Part shown: piece after piece, positions 47,053 through 57,085 of the stretch | Layout: each line of letters opens with the position of its first letter | Position numbering within the stretch: the first letter of the stretch is position 1 | Assembly (NCBI RefSeq): GCF_003971065.1 | Contig: NZ_RYDV01000009.1 | Span: 62,001 to 126,000 of the forward strand | Origin: Candidimonas sp. SYP-B2681 | Lineage (GTDB): Bacteria > Pseudomonadota > Gammaproteobacteria > Burkholderiales > Burkholderiaceae_B | Length of the DNA: 64,000 nucleotides | Direction: 5' to 3' | Position numbers and translations under genes: made by a program | Notes under the pieces: generated by a model | Database searches by the model: none | What the model saw: the letters and a program-made list of their open reading frames with translations, nothing else | What the model was told of the DNA's origin: nothing

Positions 47053-47451
47053 TCAGAGTTTCATTTGCCAGATATGCGAGGCAATAACGCACAACCATAC
47101 GAGACCGCAAAATAGGATAGACAGCATTACCGCGGCACTGCCCAGATCCTTGGCTCGACCTATCATCGGGTGATGTTCGACGGTGATCGTGTCGGCGAGT
47201 GCTTCAAGCGCCGAATTCAATAGTTCAATAACGAGGATCAGAAGCAGGGCGCCGATAAGAAGAAGCAATTCTCCGATGCTGCGACTGATCCAGACAGCAA
47301 CTGGTAGCAGCAAGGCCACCAGCAGAAGCTCTTGGCGAAACGCCGCTTCGTGCTTGAATGCGGCGGCTAGCCCTTGGGCCGAATAGCGTGTGGCATTAAA
47401 CACGCGGGCAAAGCCGCCTTTGCTTTTATACGGAGAGTCGTTCGGAGTCAT
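47053..47451 (-). CDS. dgkA: Diacylglycerol kinase
   Basis: A 132-residue inner-membrane kinase recycling diacylglycerol to phosphatidic acid. The C-terminal part shows the family motif ELLNSALEALADTI with the catalytic Glu, HPMIGRAKDLGSAAVML, and three membrane helices (about 42-60, 62-82, 107-128). The N-terminus is about 10 residues longer than in E. coli. Confidence 0.94.
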   Translation of the reverse strand: MTPNDSPYKSKGGFARVFNATRYSAQGLAAAFKHEAAFRQELLLVALLLPVAVWISRSIGELLLLIGALLLILVIELLNSALEALADTITVEHHPMIGRAKDLGSAAVMLSILFCGLVWLCVIASHIWQMKL

Positions 47452-47612
47452 GGATTGATATTATGCCTGTTAAACCGAAATTGCCGGTTCACGCCAGCAA
47501 CGCGTACCTGGGGTTTTACCGTGATGCGGCATGCTAAGATGCCCGCTTGCGATCAACCCAGAGCCCCGGCGGCCATCCTTGCGTTATCGGGGTGCTGCGG
47601 CGTCCCGCGCCC

Positions 47613-48629
47613 ATGACACGACCTTATCGAAGTACGAACAGTGTGACTGTGCACGACGTAGCGCGTGTGGCCGACGTTTCGGCGATCACCGTGTCGCGCG
47701 CTCTGAATAACCCGGATCAACTCTCGGCGTCTACCCTTGCGCGAGTACTCAAGGCGATCGAGGAAACAGGCTACGTACCCAACTTGCTTGCCAAAGGTCT
47801 CAATGCCAATAAAAGCACACGCTTGGTGGCGGCCCTTATTCCAACCCTTTCAGGACCCATCTTCTCTGAGACGATACAGGCGTTGACCCAGAAACTTACC
47901 GAGCATGGGTATCAATTGATCTTAGGCCAGAGCGGCTACGACGGCGATTCCCAGGAAGATGCATTGTTGAACGCACTTATCGGCCGGCGTCCCGACGGCA
48001 TCGTACTGACTGGCGTGTTGCACTCCCAACTTGGCTGCAAGCGCCTTAAGGCATCGGGCATCCCCATCGTCGAAACCTGGGATCTGAGCGACAATCCGAT
48101 TGATATGCTGGTCGGATTTTCACATGAGCAGGTTGGCGCAAAAGTGTGCGAATTTCTTCACCAGCGGGGGCGCCAGCGTCCGGGTTTGCTGGCGGCCGAG
48201 GACGCTCGCGCGCAGCGGCGAAGCGATGCTTTCATTCACCGCGCCGCTGAGTTGGGGATGGGGCCGGTGCGCCTCATTGCTTTGCCGGCGCCGACCACCT
48301 TGGCGATAGGGCGGGTCGGCCTGAACGAACTATTGACCGCCCATCCTGATGTCGATAGTGTTTTCTGCAGTTCGGATATGTTGGCTTTAGGCGTGTTGAC
48401 CGAAGCCCAGGCACGAGGCCTGAAAGTACCCGAGGAGTTGTCCGTCGTCGGCTTTGGCGACTTGGACTTTGCGGCAAGCCTGTATCCGGCATTGACAACC
48501 GTGCGCATCGACGGCAAAGCGATTGGCGAGCAGGCGGCGCGGTTTATTATTGCTCGTGCGGATGGCGTGCATTCAGAGCGGCACATTGTTGATATTGGTT
48601 TTTCGATCATGGAGCGGGACAGCAGCTAA
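47613..48629 (+). CDS. LacI-family transcriptional regulator (GntR/IdnR-like)
   Basis: A 338-residue repressor. The LacI helix-turn-helix is VTVHDVARVADVSAITVSRA with hinge-region helix LLAKGLNANKS; the periplasmic-binding-like effector domain begins at about 62 (RLVAALIPTLSGPIFSETIQ) and includes VGFGDLDFA. The start at 47613 (MTRPYRSTNS) is preferred to 47547, which adds 22 unrelated residues. It lies directly upstream of a Bug receptor gene whose leader holds a perfect 14-bp LacI-type palindrome, so that gene is the likely target. The effector may be the receptor's ligand (inference). Confidence 0.93.
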   Translation: MTRPYRSTNSVTVHDVARVADVSAITVSRALNNPDQLSASTLARVLKAIEETGYVPNLLAKGLNANKSTRLVAALIPTLSGPIFSETIQALTQKLTEHGYQLILGQSGYDGDSQEDALLNALIGRRPDGIVLTGVLHSQLGCKRLKASGIPIVETWDLSDNPIDMLVGFSHEQVGAKVCEFLHQRGRQRPGLLAAEDARAQRRSDAFIHRAAELGMGPVRLIALPAPTTLAIGRVGLNELLTAHPDVDSVFCSSDMLALGVLTEAQARGLKVPEELSVVGFGDLDFAASLYPALTTVRIDGKAIGEQAARFIIARADGVHSERHIVDIGFSIMERDSS

Positions 48630-48669
48630 GGCCGTTCTCGCATAAGGGAAAACCATAGGCTGGTTTTAC

Positions 48670-48697
48670 TTGAGGTTTCAAGTTGGTAAGTTAATAT
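48670..48697 (+). promoter_or_regulatory. Sigma70-type promoter of the second Bug receptor gene
   Basis: TTGAGG (48670-48675) and TAATAT (48692-48697) are spaced by 16 nt, putting transcription start near 48704, at the edge of the operator. Confidence 0.6.
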
Positions 48698-48706
48698 AAG
48701 TGAAAA

Positions 48707-48720
48707 TGTTAACGTTAACA
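48707..48720. promoter_or_regulatory. LacI-family operator
   Basis: TGTTAACGTTAACA is a perfect 14-bp palindrome with the central CG step typical of LacI/PurR/GntR-family operators. It lies just after the -10 box and 16 nt before the ATG of the receptor, in position to block transcription. Confidence 0.8.
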
Positions 48721-48736
48721 ATAGAGAGGAGACCTC

Positions 48737-49702
48737 ATGAAGCTACGGTACATTTTCGGTGCGTTGCTGCTTGCAACGAGCGGGCTGGCTCACGCCGCCG
48801 ACTATCCTACACGCCCCGTCACGATAGTGGTGCCGTTTCCACCCGGCGGATCCACTGACAATATTGCCCGGATTATTGGAGCCAAGCTGTCGACCAAATT
48901 CAATCAGCCGTTCCCCATCGAAAATAAACCCGGCGCAACAGGCGCCATCGGGGCAGCTCAGGTAAAGCGCGCAGCAGCCGATGGCTACACGTTGCTGGTA
49001 TCGTCGCTGTCGGTTTTTGTCGTGAACCCGCATTTGCAAAAGACCTTGCAATACGATCCCACCAAAGACTTCGACTTGATCACCGTTGCGGTGCAGGCGC
49101 CTAACGTGCTCGTTGCAGGGCCTGCCGCCAAAGGTGGGGATTCGGTTGCAGACCTGGTCAAGTACATGAAGAAAAATCCCGATCAAGTCACTTTCGCGAC
49201 GTCGGGCAATGGATCTTCTGACCACCTTACTGCCGAGCTATTCTGGCAGGAAACGGGCACCAAAGGGGTCAACGTACCGTACAAAGGCGGTGCTCCAGCG
49301 CAAGCCGATTTGATGGGCGGGCAAGTGGCTTACTCGTTCCAGAATCTAAACGCGGTCATCGGGCACATTCGCGGTGGCAAAATGAAGGCGCTGGCTGTAA
49401 CCAGCGAGAAGCGATCACCCCTGTTGCCCGACGTACCGACCATGGAAGAGGCCGGCGTCAAGAACGTTGTCGTCAATTCCTGGCAAGCCATGGCGGCCCC
49501 CAAGGGATTGCCGGCTGACGTGCGGAACAAGCTTCGCGATGGCGTGGTCGAAGCCATGAACGATCCGACGGTAAAGTCGAATCTTCTAGGAGTCGGGTTC
49601 GAAATTGTGGGAAATACACCCGAGCAGTTTGAAAAATTCCAGGCCGAAGAGCTGGCCCGCTGGAAAAAAGTGATTGAGTCGGCTGGCATACAGCCGAGTT
49701 AA
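48737..49702 (+). CDS. Bug/TctC-family tripartite tricarboxylate-type solute receptor (second)
   Basis: A 321-residue periplasmic receptor with Sec signal (MKLRYIFGALLLATSGLAHA-ADYP). Family segments: YPTRPVTIVVPFPPGGSTDN, IENKPGATGAIGAAQV, VNVPYKGGAPAQADLMGGQV and TSEKRSPLLPDVPTMEEAG. GAGAGGAGACCTC supplies an excellent ribosome site. No membrane subunits adjacent. Controlled, by the look of the leader, by the LacI protein upstream. Confidence 0.93.
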   Translation: MKLRYIFGALLLATSGLAHAADYPTRPVTIVVPFPPGGSTDNIARIIGAKLSTKFNQPFPIENKPGATGAIGAAQVKRAAADGYTLLVSSLSVFVVNPHLQKTLQYDPTKDFDLITVAVQAPNVLVAGPAAKGGDSVADLVKYMKKNPDQVTFATSGNGSSDHLTAELFWQETGTKGVNVPYKGGAPAQADLMGGQVAYSFQNLNAVIGHIRGGKMKALAVTSEKRSPLLPDVPTMEEAGVKNVVVNSWQAMAAPKGLPADVRNKLRDGVVEAMNDPTVKSNLLGVGFEIVGNTPEQFEKFQAEELARWKKVIESAGIQPS

Positions 49703-49732
49703 GCGGATTTAGTCCAACAAAAAAGAGCAACG

Positions 49733-49764
49733 AAAAGGCCCTCGACGAATCGAGGGCCTTTTTT
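49733..49764. terminator. Bidirectional terminator between the Bug gene and groL
   Basis: AAAAGGCCCTCGA, loop CGAA, TCGAGGGCCTTTT plus TT: a 13-bp stem with A/T tails on both sides, serving the convergent genes. Confidence 0.92.
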
Positions 49765-49816
49765 CTGGGTGGCCCGGATACTAGAACCGGGCCGACAGAG
49801 AGTAGAACAAGCTGGC

Positions 49817-51496
<1,680 letters not shown>

Positions 51497-51784
51497 TTAC
51501 AGGACTACGGCGAGGATTTCGTCTTCGCGAATGACGAGGAGCTCTTCGCCATCAATCTTGACGGATTGGCCGGCGTACTTGCCGAATAGAACCTTGTCGC
51601 CCGCTTTCAAATCAACTGGAACCACTTTGCCGTCATCGGTTTTTTTACCGGGACCAACTGCAATGACTTCACCTTGATCGGGCTTTTCAGCGGCGCTTTC
51701 AGGGATAACAATACCCGAGGCGGTTGTCCGCTCGTTGTCCAGACGTTTGACGATCACGCGATCGTGCAAAGGACGCAGTGCCAT
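51497..51784 (-). CDS. groS: Co-chaperonin GroES (Hsp10)
   Basis: A 95-residue lid subunit. [20 protein letters not shown], the mobile loop [25 protein letters not shown], and [19 protein letters not shown] match the family. GAGTTCCTTC (AGGAGTTCCTTC on the coding strand) precedes the ATG. Under a CIRCE element 53 nt upstream. Confidence 0.99.
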   Translation of the reverse strand: MALRPLHDRVIVKRLDNERTTASGIVIPESAAEKPDQGEVIAVGPGKKTDDGKVVPVDLKAGDKVLFGKYAGQSVKIDGEELLVIREDEILAVVL

Positions 51785-51837
51785 GAAGGAACTCCTGTTT
51801 TATATGTATTGATGAAAAATAAGCGTTGTTCAGGGTG

Positions 51838-51864
51838 TTAGCAGTCAACCCCTTCGAGTGCTAA
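51838..51864. promoter_or_regulatory. CIRCE element (HrcA operator) of groSL
   Basis: TTAGCAGTC-N9-GAGTGCTAA matches the CIRCE consensus TTAGCACTC-N9-GAGTGCTAA at 17 of 18 positions. It overlaps the end of the -10 box on the minus strand, the usual arrangement for HrcA repression. hrcA itself is not in the window. Confidence 0.92.
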
Positions 51865-51891
51865 TTATAAGGACGATGTTGGGATCTTCAA
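51864..51891 (-). promoter_or_regulatory. Promoter of groSL
   Basis: On the minus strand TTGAAG (51886-51891) and a perfect TATAAT (51864-51869) are spaced by 16 nt. CCCTTGAAG also resembles a sigma32 -35 box, but a matching CCCCAT-type -10 at the right distance is not clear. Confidence 0.75.
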
Positions 51892-52094
51892 GGGGGTAAG
51901 CTCGATCTGTTACGTTTTGATGCAAGTCCTCGGTTGATTTTCATTGAGTGCCGAATCCAGATACTGCGTTAACCAGGCCGGCCTGCGCGACCTACGGCAC
52001 GTCAGAAAATATATCGACTTGTCTCCGGCGCCCGGTGCTAGACTCGTATTTCGCGCCGCTTTCACAGACGCGTAAGCCCTGGACCGGAGCTCTT

Positions 52095-54569
52095 ATGGGA
52101 TCCTTCCCGCTATGCCGCAAGCGCGCGTTTCCTGGTGCAGTGTTCATTGCTGCGATCGCTTTAGCCGGGTGCGCGAGCGGTCCGGTGCCCCATGGCAAAC
52201 TGTCAACTTCCCCCGATGCCGTGCCGTGGATGGTAAAGTCATTGGCGCCCGAGCAGCGTGCCGACTTGCTGCTTGCGGGCATGAGTTTCGAGCAGAAGGC
52301 CCAACAGTTGACCGGCGCAATGCCCGAGATCGTTCCCGAACTGCCCCAATGCAAAGGCGCGCGACATGTCACGGGCATTCCTGCTTTGCACATTCCTACG
52401 CTGCGCATCACTAACGGTCCGGTCGGTATCGGCCAGAACGATTGCGTCGCACTCGACACGCCCCCCCGGATGGTTTACCTGAATGGCCTGCATGTTGATG
52501 AAGCAGTTTATTTCGACGCCTCTTCGGCCAAGGCAACAGCCGTCCCTTCATCGATTGCCGTAGCCGCCTCTTTCGACCCGACGGTGGCCACCGCCTTCGG
52601 CGAACTGATCGGCGAAGAGGGCAGCCGTCTGGCGCTGCACGTGTTCGAGGCGCCCGGCATGAATCTGGCGCGCCTGCCGCTGGCTGGCCGTAACTTCGAG
52701 TACAAGGGCGAAGACCCGTACCTGGCTGGCGTCATGTCCGTGGCCGAGACGCGCGCCGTGCAGGGCAAGGGCCTCATTGCCGTCGCCAAGCATTACGTCG
52801 GCAACGAACAAGAAGTAAACCGGATGTCGGTATCCGAGCGCATCCATCCGCAGGTGCTGCATGAACTGTACTTGCTGCCCTTCGAGATGGCGGTGAAAGA
52901 TGGCGAAACCGGCGCCGTCATGTGCTCCTACAACGCGCTCAACGGAGCGTTTGCCTGCGAAAACGCGGAGATGCTTACCGAGATCCTACGCCGCCAGTGG
53001 GGCTTCCAGGGCTACGTGCAGTCGGACTTCTTCGCTGCCAAAAGCACCGCCAAGGCGATGCGCGCTGGACTCGACCACGAAATGCCATTGCCGCAGTTTT
53101 TCGCGCCGGACAAGCTGCGCGCCGCGTTGGATGCCGGTGAGCTAACGATGGCCGACATCGACATCGCGTTGCGGCGCCGGTACGTGCAGATGTTTAAGTT
53201 CGGTGTCTTTGACCGCCCGATCGTGCAGCGGTCGCTGGACGTCGAGGACGGCGGCAGGAAGGGGCGTGCCATGGGGGTCCAGACTGCAGTGCTGCTGCAG
53301 AACAACGGCGCCCTGCCTTTAGCGCGCGATGTGCGAGAGGTGCTGCTGGTCGGCAAGTCGAGCCAGATCTACGCACAGCAGGCGGTGGCCGGCGGATCAA
53401 TGGTAGGCAAGGTGATGGGGGCCGGTGGCGGCAGCTCTGATGTTGTACCGTTTTACACCGTCACGCCCGTCGAAGGCCTACGCAATGTCTTTTCCCGGTC
53501 CGGCAATGCATCGGTTCAAGTGCAACTCGCATTGGTGGACGACGCCAATCGCGGCGCCACACTTGATGGCAAAGCCGCCCGTTTCGACGATGTGCTGAAG
53601 GCGGCGGCCAGCGCAGACGCGGTCGTGATCATGGCTGGCACCGTCGCCGAAGAAGGCGCCGACCGCGCCAGCTTCGGTGACAAGACGGGCGCAACGCTTA
53701 CCGCACGAGGCGATTCCCTGGATTGGTATGCGCCAATACCCAAGGCGATTTCATATAACGGCGGGGACAATGCGGGCCGCGACAGCCGCAGCATCGCGAT
53801 GATCGACCGCTTGTTGGGAACGAGATCTGCGACCACGCGCCCGATGCATGTCAAGACAGCACTGGTGCTCAAGGACAATGCCGGCGTTCCCTTACCGGCA
53901 CGCTGGCTTGGCGCGCGCGGACCAGCGATGCTCGAGGTCTGGTTCCCAGGACAAGAGGACGGCAACATCGTGGCCGATCTGCTGCTGGGCATCCACAACC
54001 CCTCGGGCAAATTGCCCGTGACGTTTCCCATCGAGGGGCAGGGTTTCATGGAGACCATCTCCGCCAGCCAGTACCCCGGCGTGATGGACGGCAAAGGCAT
54101 TCCCCATGTCGACTACAGCGAACGGCTGCAAATCGGCTACCGCTGGTACGACGCCAATAAAAAGCAGGCCGCGTTCGCTTTTGGCCATGGCCTGTCGTAC
54201 ACCACGTTTGCGATCCAGGCGCCGCGGCTGCATGCGCCTACTAGCCAAAACGCTGCCTATCGCGTCGAGGCGACAGTGCGCAATACCGGTGACCGTGCAG
54301 GCGCGGAGGTGATACAGGTCTACCTGTCTGTGCCTTCAGGCTCGGGCCTGCCGCAGCCACCGAAGCGGCTTGTCGGCTTCAGCAAGGTCGTGCTCGAGCC
54401 CGGCGCCAGCGAACGCGTAAGCATCAATATCGATCCAGCCGCCAGCCACCATCCGCTGAGCGTGTGGGATGCGTCGCGAAGGGCATTCGTAATCCCGCCA
54501 GGCATCTATACGGTATGGGTCGGCAACGCCTCCGACCGTCTGGTTAACGCTGGAACCTTCAAGCGCTAG
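52095..54569 (+). CDS. Glycoside hydrolase family 3 beta-glucosidase-like lipoprotein
   Basis: An 824-residue enzyme. The start at 52095 gives MGSFPLCRKRAFPGAVFIAA with lipobox ALAGC; the longer frame to 51948 adds 49 residues over the groS promoter. The N-terminal GH3 barrel shows LRITNGPVGIG, the KHYVGNEQEVNR substrate-binding segment and the nucleophile Asp311 in YVQSDFFAA. The C-terminal GH3 domain begins at about 395 (GVQTAVLLQNNGALPLARD) and contains GTVAEEGADR and a region ending in HVDYSERLQIGYRWYD and FGHGLSYTTF; a fibronectin-III-like domain ends the protein. Probably cleaves beta-glucosides in the periplasm or at the surface. No transporter or regulator is adjacent. Confidence 0.92.
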   Translation: MGSFPLCRKRAFPGAVFIAAIALAGCASGPVPHGKLSTSPDAVPWMVKSLAPEQRADLLLAGMSFEQKAQQLTGAMPEIVPELPQCKGARHVTGIPALHIPTLRITNGPVGIGQNDCVALDTPPRMVYLNGLHVDEAVYFDASSAKATAVPSSIAVAASFDPTVATAFGELIGEEGSRLALHVFEAPGMNLARLPLAGRNFEYKGEDPYLAGVMSVAETRAVQGKGLIAVAKHYVGNEQEVNRMSVSERIHPQVLHELYLLPFEMAVKDGETGAVMCSYNALNGAFACENAEMLTEILRRQWGFQGYVQSDFFAAKSTAKAMRAGLDHEMPLPQFFAPDKLRAALDAGELTMADIDIALRRRYVQMFKFGVFDRPIVQRSLDVEDGGRKGRAMGVQTAVLLQNNGALPLARDVREVLLVGKSSQIYAQQAVAGGSMVGKVMGAGGGSSDVVPFYTVTPVEGLRNVFSRSGNASVQVQLALVDDANRGATLDGKAARFDDVLKAAASADAVVIMAGTVAEEGADRASFGDKTGATLTARGDSLDWYAPIPKAISYNGGDNAGRDSRSIAMIDRLLGTRSATTRPMHVKTALVLKDNAGVPLPARWLGARGPAMLEVWFPGQEDGNIVADLLLGIHNPSGKLPVTFPIEGQGFMETISASQYPGVMDGKGIPHVDYSERLQIGYRWYDANKKQAAFAFGHGLSYTTFAIQAPRLHAPTSQNAAYRVEATVRNTGDRAGAEVIQVYLSVPSGSGLPQPPKRLVGFSKVVLEPGASERVSINIDPAASHHPLSVWDASRRAFVIPPGIYTVWVGNASDRLVNAGTFKR

Positions 54570-54670
54570 CAGGAAATTCGGCAAGGGTGGACGGTTCGTC
54601 TCCTAAAGATCGAAGCCAGGGCTCGTAAGGAACGATGGCTCCGTCAGTGCCTTGCCGTACGCGCGACAAT

Positions 54671-55057
54671 TCAGTTTTGCCGGGCGATCTGAATGAGATT
54701 CCCGCAGGTGTCGTCGAAAATTGCCGTGGTGATCGAACCCATGGCAATCGGTGCCTGAGTAAAGTAAACACCAGCATCGCAAAGCCGGGCATATTCGGCT
54801 TGCACATCTTCGACGCCGAAGGACGTATACGGAATTCCGTCTTGCTTCAGCGCAGACTTGAACGGTTTCACAGCAGGATGACCGTCAGGTTCTAGCAGCA
54901 ACTCAACGCCATCGGGATCGCCAGGCGAAGTCAGAGTGATCCACCGATGCTCGCCCATAGGAATGTCATGCTTTACTTCAAAGCCCAATACGTCCCGGTA
55001 AAAGGCCAATGCTTTCGCCTGGTCGTCAACGAGCACACTCGTTACAACAATCTTCAT
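54671..55057 (-). CDS. VOC (glyoxalase/bleomycin-resistance) superfamily protein
   Basis: A 128-residue protein with the paired beta-alpha-beta-beta-beta fold. SVLVDDQAKALAFYRDVLGF opens the first module, GVELLLEPDGHP carries a putative Glu ligand, and FDDTCGNLIQIARQN closes the second. It resembles the EhpR/glyoxalase-like members found with diverse small-molecule functions; metal ligands cannot be assigned with confidence. Confidence 0.87.
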   Translation of the reverse strand: MKIVVTSVLVDDQAKALAFYRDVLGFEVKHDIPMGEHRWITLTSPGDPDGVELLLEPDGHPAVKPFKSALKQDGIPYTSFGVEDVQAEYARLCDAGVYFTQAPIAMGSITTAIFDDTCGNLIQIARQN

Positions 55058-55327
55058 AGATTTCTCCTCGTATTAATGCGGGAATCCTGTTTGCCAAGGG
55101 TGGACCTCACACCTTGACAACCGGACCTGGTGCCGCAGGCCGCCCGGCCTGAAAGGAGCTTGGGGCCGCTATCGACGATGGTAACACTCGCAGGCCAGCC
55201 GCTTTCAGCACTGCGGCGAATTGACGTTGCGTAACATCGCCGAGTGGATTTATGCTGATATGCAGAGATTTGGGCGGGGCACACGCGGTCCAATGCAATG
55301 GCGCCTTTTCTTCAACAAGGAGTCGTA
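55058..55327. other. Divergent gap between a VOC gene and the S8 protease gene
   Basis: The 270 nt hold the promoters of both genes. A 63-codon minus-strand frame at 55107-55298 lacks a clear ribosome site and recognisable similarity; I do not call it. No strong palindrome was seen. Confidence 0.35.
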
Positions 55328-57052
55328 ATGGTTACTGAAAAGAAATCAAAAAGACGTCCACCCAAGAAGAAATTGGAAGCTTTCCAGGCAGACGATGGAA
55401 TTGGCGACCGGATAGCGCGTACTACGGCGCCGCGCCAGCTCGATGATCCGATAAAAAGGGCTCAATGGAATCTACCCGACCTTGATAGCCCAGACGAAAC
55501 CGGCTCATATATTATTGAGTTAAATGTACAGCACGCCTTGGGCTTGGCGGGAGCCGCCCATGATTTTATTGGTCTCTACGATCGCGTTGTTCGCCCCGAC
55601 GAAAGGCCGGGCAAACCTAGGACGAAGGCCAATTCACCTGGCGTTCGGAATCGGGTGCCGCTTCAGATTGCCAAGTCCTATTTTCGATGCGATTTCAAAG
55701 AGCAGGAGTGGCGCCGCATTGTCGGGCTCGACGAGCAGAAGCCAATGTCCGAGCGCGCGATCTACAGAATATGGCCTGATTTTCCGGTAAAAGCCAACAC
55801 AGATAGATCCGTTGCGACAATTAAAGGGGATGCCGCCCTTAGGTCATTTGCTGCGACTGGCGAACAAATAACCTGGGCGGTCATTGATTCCGGCGTCGAT
55901 GCCAGCCATCCGCATTTTGGCAGAGGCGATCGCGGTCCGGATCGTCAAAATCATGCGCTATTGTCCAAAGAGGTGGCCGATCTGCATCGCAGTTTTAGCA
56001 GCATCCACGAAGAAGTCAAAGGCAGCTTCCTGGATAAAGGCGTATTGGCGAGCCCGGATTGGGATCCCGCCTTGACTGCCGATCAGCGCGACAAACTGAT
56101 GGACGAACACAGGAAGTGGGCGTTAAGCGACCATTATGGGCATGGTACACATGTTGCGGGCATTATCGCTGGCGAGGCGCCCGGCGGCGGCATCGACATT
56201 TGTGCACTCGAGCGCCAATACACGATGGATGCCGAGGGAGGCAAGGCGTCGCAAAGCTTTGGTGAGCGTTCGTTGTCGAACACTAAACCGCGGGGCGTCG
56301 CTCCAAAATGCAAGATTATTAGTTTGCGGGTTTTGGACCGACTTGGAAAAGGCCGTTCCAGTGATGTGATCCAGGCTCTTGAATACCTACGTGAAAAAAT
56401 AAATGACAATCCAAAGCTCATGCGCGTGCATGGTGTCAATTTAAGCGTAGGGTACGAGTTCGATCCCGAAATGTTCGCCGCCGGGCAAAGCCCGTTATGC
56501 GTAGCTGTTGATAGATTGGTGCAAGAAGGTGTTGTCGTGGTTGTTGCGGCAGGCAATACGGGTTTCGGCACGGTTGCCGTTGGGATACACACGACGAGCC
56601 TGGGCATTTCCAATAGCATCAACGACCCCGGGAATGCGTCTCAAGCCATTACTGTGGGCTCGACACATCGCGACTCGCCGCATACGTATGGCGTATCGTA
56701 TTTCTCATCAAAAGGCCCGACTGGCGATGGCCGCTTAAAGCCAGACCTGGTTGCGCCCGGGGAGCGTATCACCTCGTGTGCGGCAGGTGAAAAACTGGCT
56801 CAAGCGCTCGTCGACAGCAAAAGGGATATCAACGGGAACGTGGCGTATTACGTTGACGATAGCGGCACCAGCATGGCGGCCCCGCATGTCTCTGGCGCGA
56901 TCGCCGCATTTTTGTCCGTGCGGCGCGAGTTTATCGGTAAGCCACTTGAGGTGAAACGAATTTTTCTTGATAGCGCCACGCCTTTAGGTCGTGAACGATA
57001 CTTCGAGGGGCATGGGCTTGTTGATCTTATGCGGGCTCTTCAACTGGTTTAA
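55328..57052 (+). CDS. Intracellular-type S8 (subtilisin-like) serine protease with N-terminal extension
   Basis: A 574-residue protease without signal peptide or membrane helix. The start ATG 55328 follows AAGGAGTCGTA. Triad: Asp187 (AVIDSGVDASHPHF), His272 (HYGHGTHVAG) and Ser515 (DSGTSMAAPHVSG), with oxyanion Asn410 (VVAAGNTGFG). The first 20 residues are strongly basic (KKSKRRPPKKK). Residues about 50-165 form an extension that may act as an intramolecular chaperone or a binding domain (SYIIELNVQHAL, RCDFKEQEWRRIV), joined through TDRSVATIKGDAALRSF to the catalytic domain. An 85-residue gap between Asp and His is much longer than in subtilisin and is highly charged. It is followed after 33 nt by an alpha/beta-hydrolase gene on the same strand, which suggests a functional pair. 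Target unknown. Confidence 0.9.
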   Translation: MVTEKKSKRRPPKKKLEAFQADDGIGDRIARTTAPRQLDDPIKRAQWNLPDLDSPDETGSYIIELNVQHALGLAGAAHDFIGLYDRVVRPDERPGKPRTKANSPGVRNRVPLQIAKSYFRCDFKEQEWRRIVGLDEQKPMSERAIYRIWPDFPVKANTDRSVATIKGDAALRSFAATGEQITWAVIDSGVDASHPHFGRGDRGPDRQNHALLSKEVADLHRSFSSIHEEVKGSFLDKGVLASPDWDPALTADQRDKLMDEHRKWALSDHYGHGTHVAGIIAGEAPGGGIDICALERQYTMDAEGGKASQSFGERSLSNTKPRGVAPKCKIISLRVLDRLGKGRSSDVIQALEYLREKINDNPKLMRVHGVNLSVGYEFDPEMFAAGQSPLCVAVDRLVQEGVVVVVAAGNTGFGTVAVGIHTTSLGISNSINDPGNASQAITVGSTHRDSPHTYGVSYFSSKGPTGDGRLKPDLVAPGERITSCAAGEKLAQALVDSKRDINGNVAYYVDDSGTSMAAPHVSGAIAAFLSVRREFIGKPLEVKRIFLDSATPLGRERYFEGHGLVDLMRALQLV

Positions 57053-57085
57053 GGTTTGCACAGCTATCCAAAATAGGGGGGCAAT

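Noticed and set aside
54559-54807. Minus-strand 82-codon frame next to the GH3 gene
   Set aside because: It overlaps the end of the VOC gene in another frame, has no ribosome site and no recognisable similarity.
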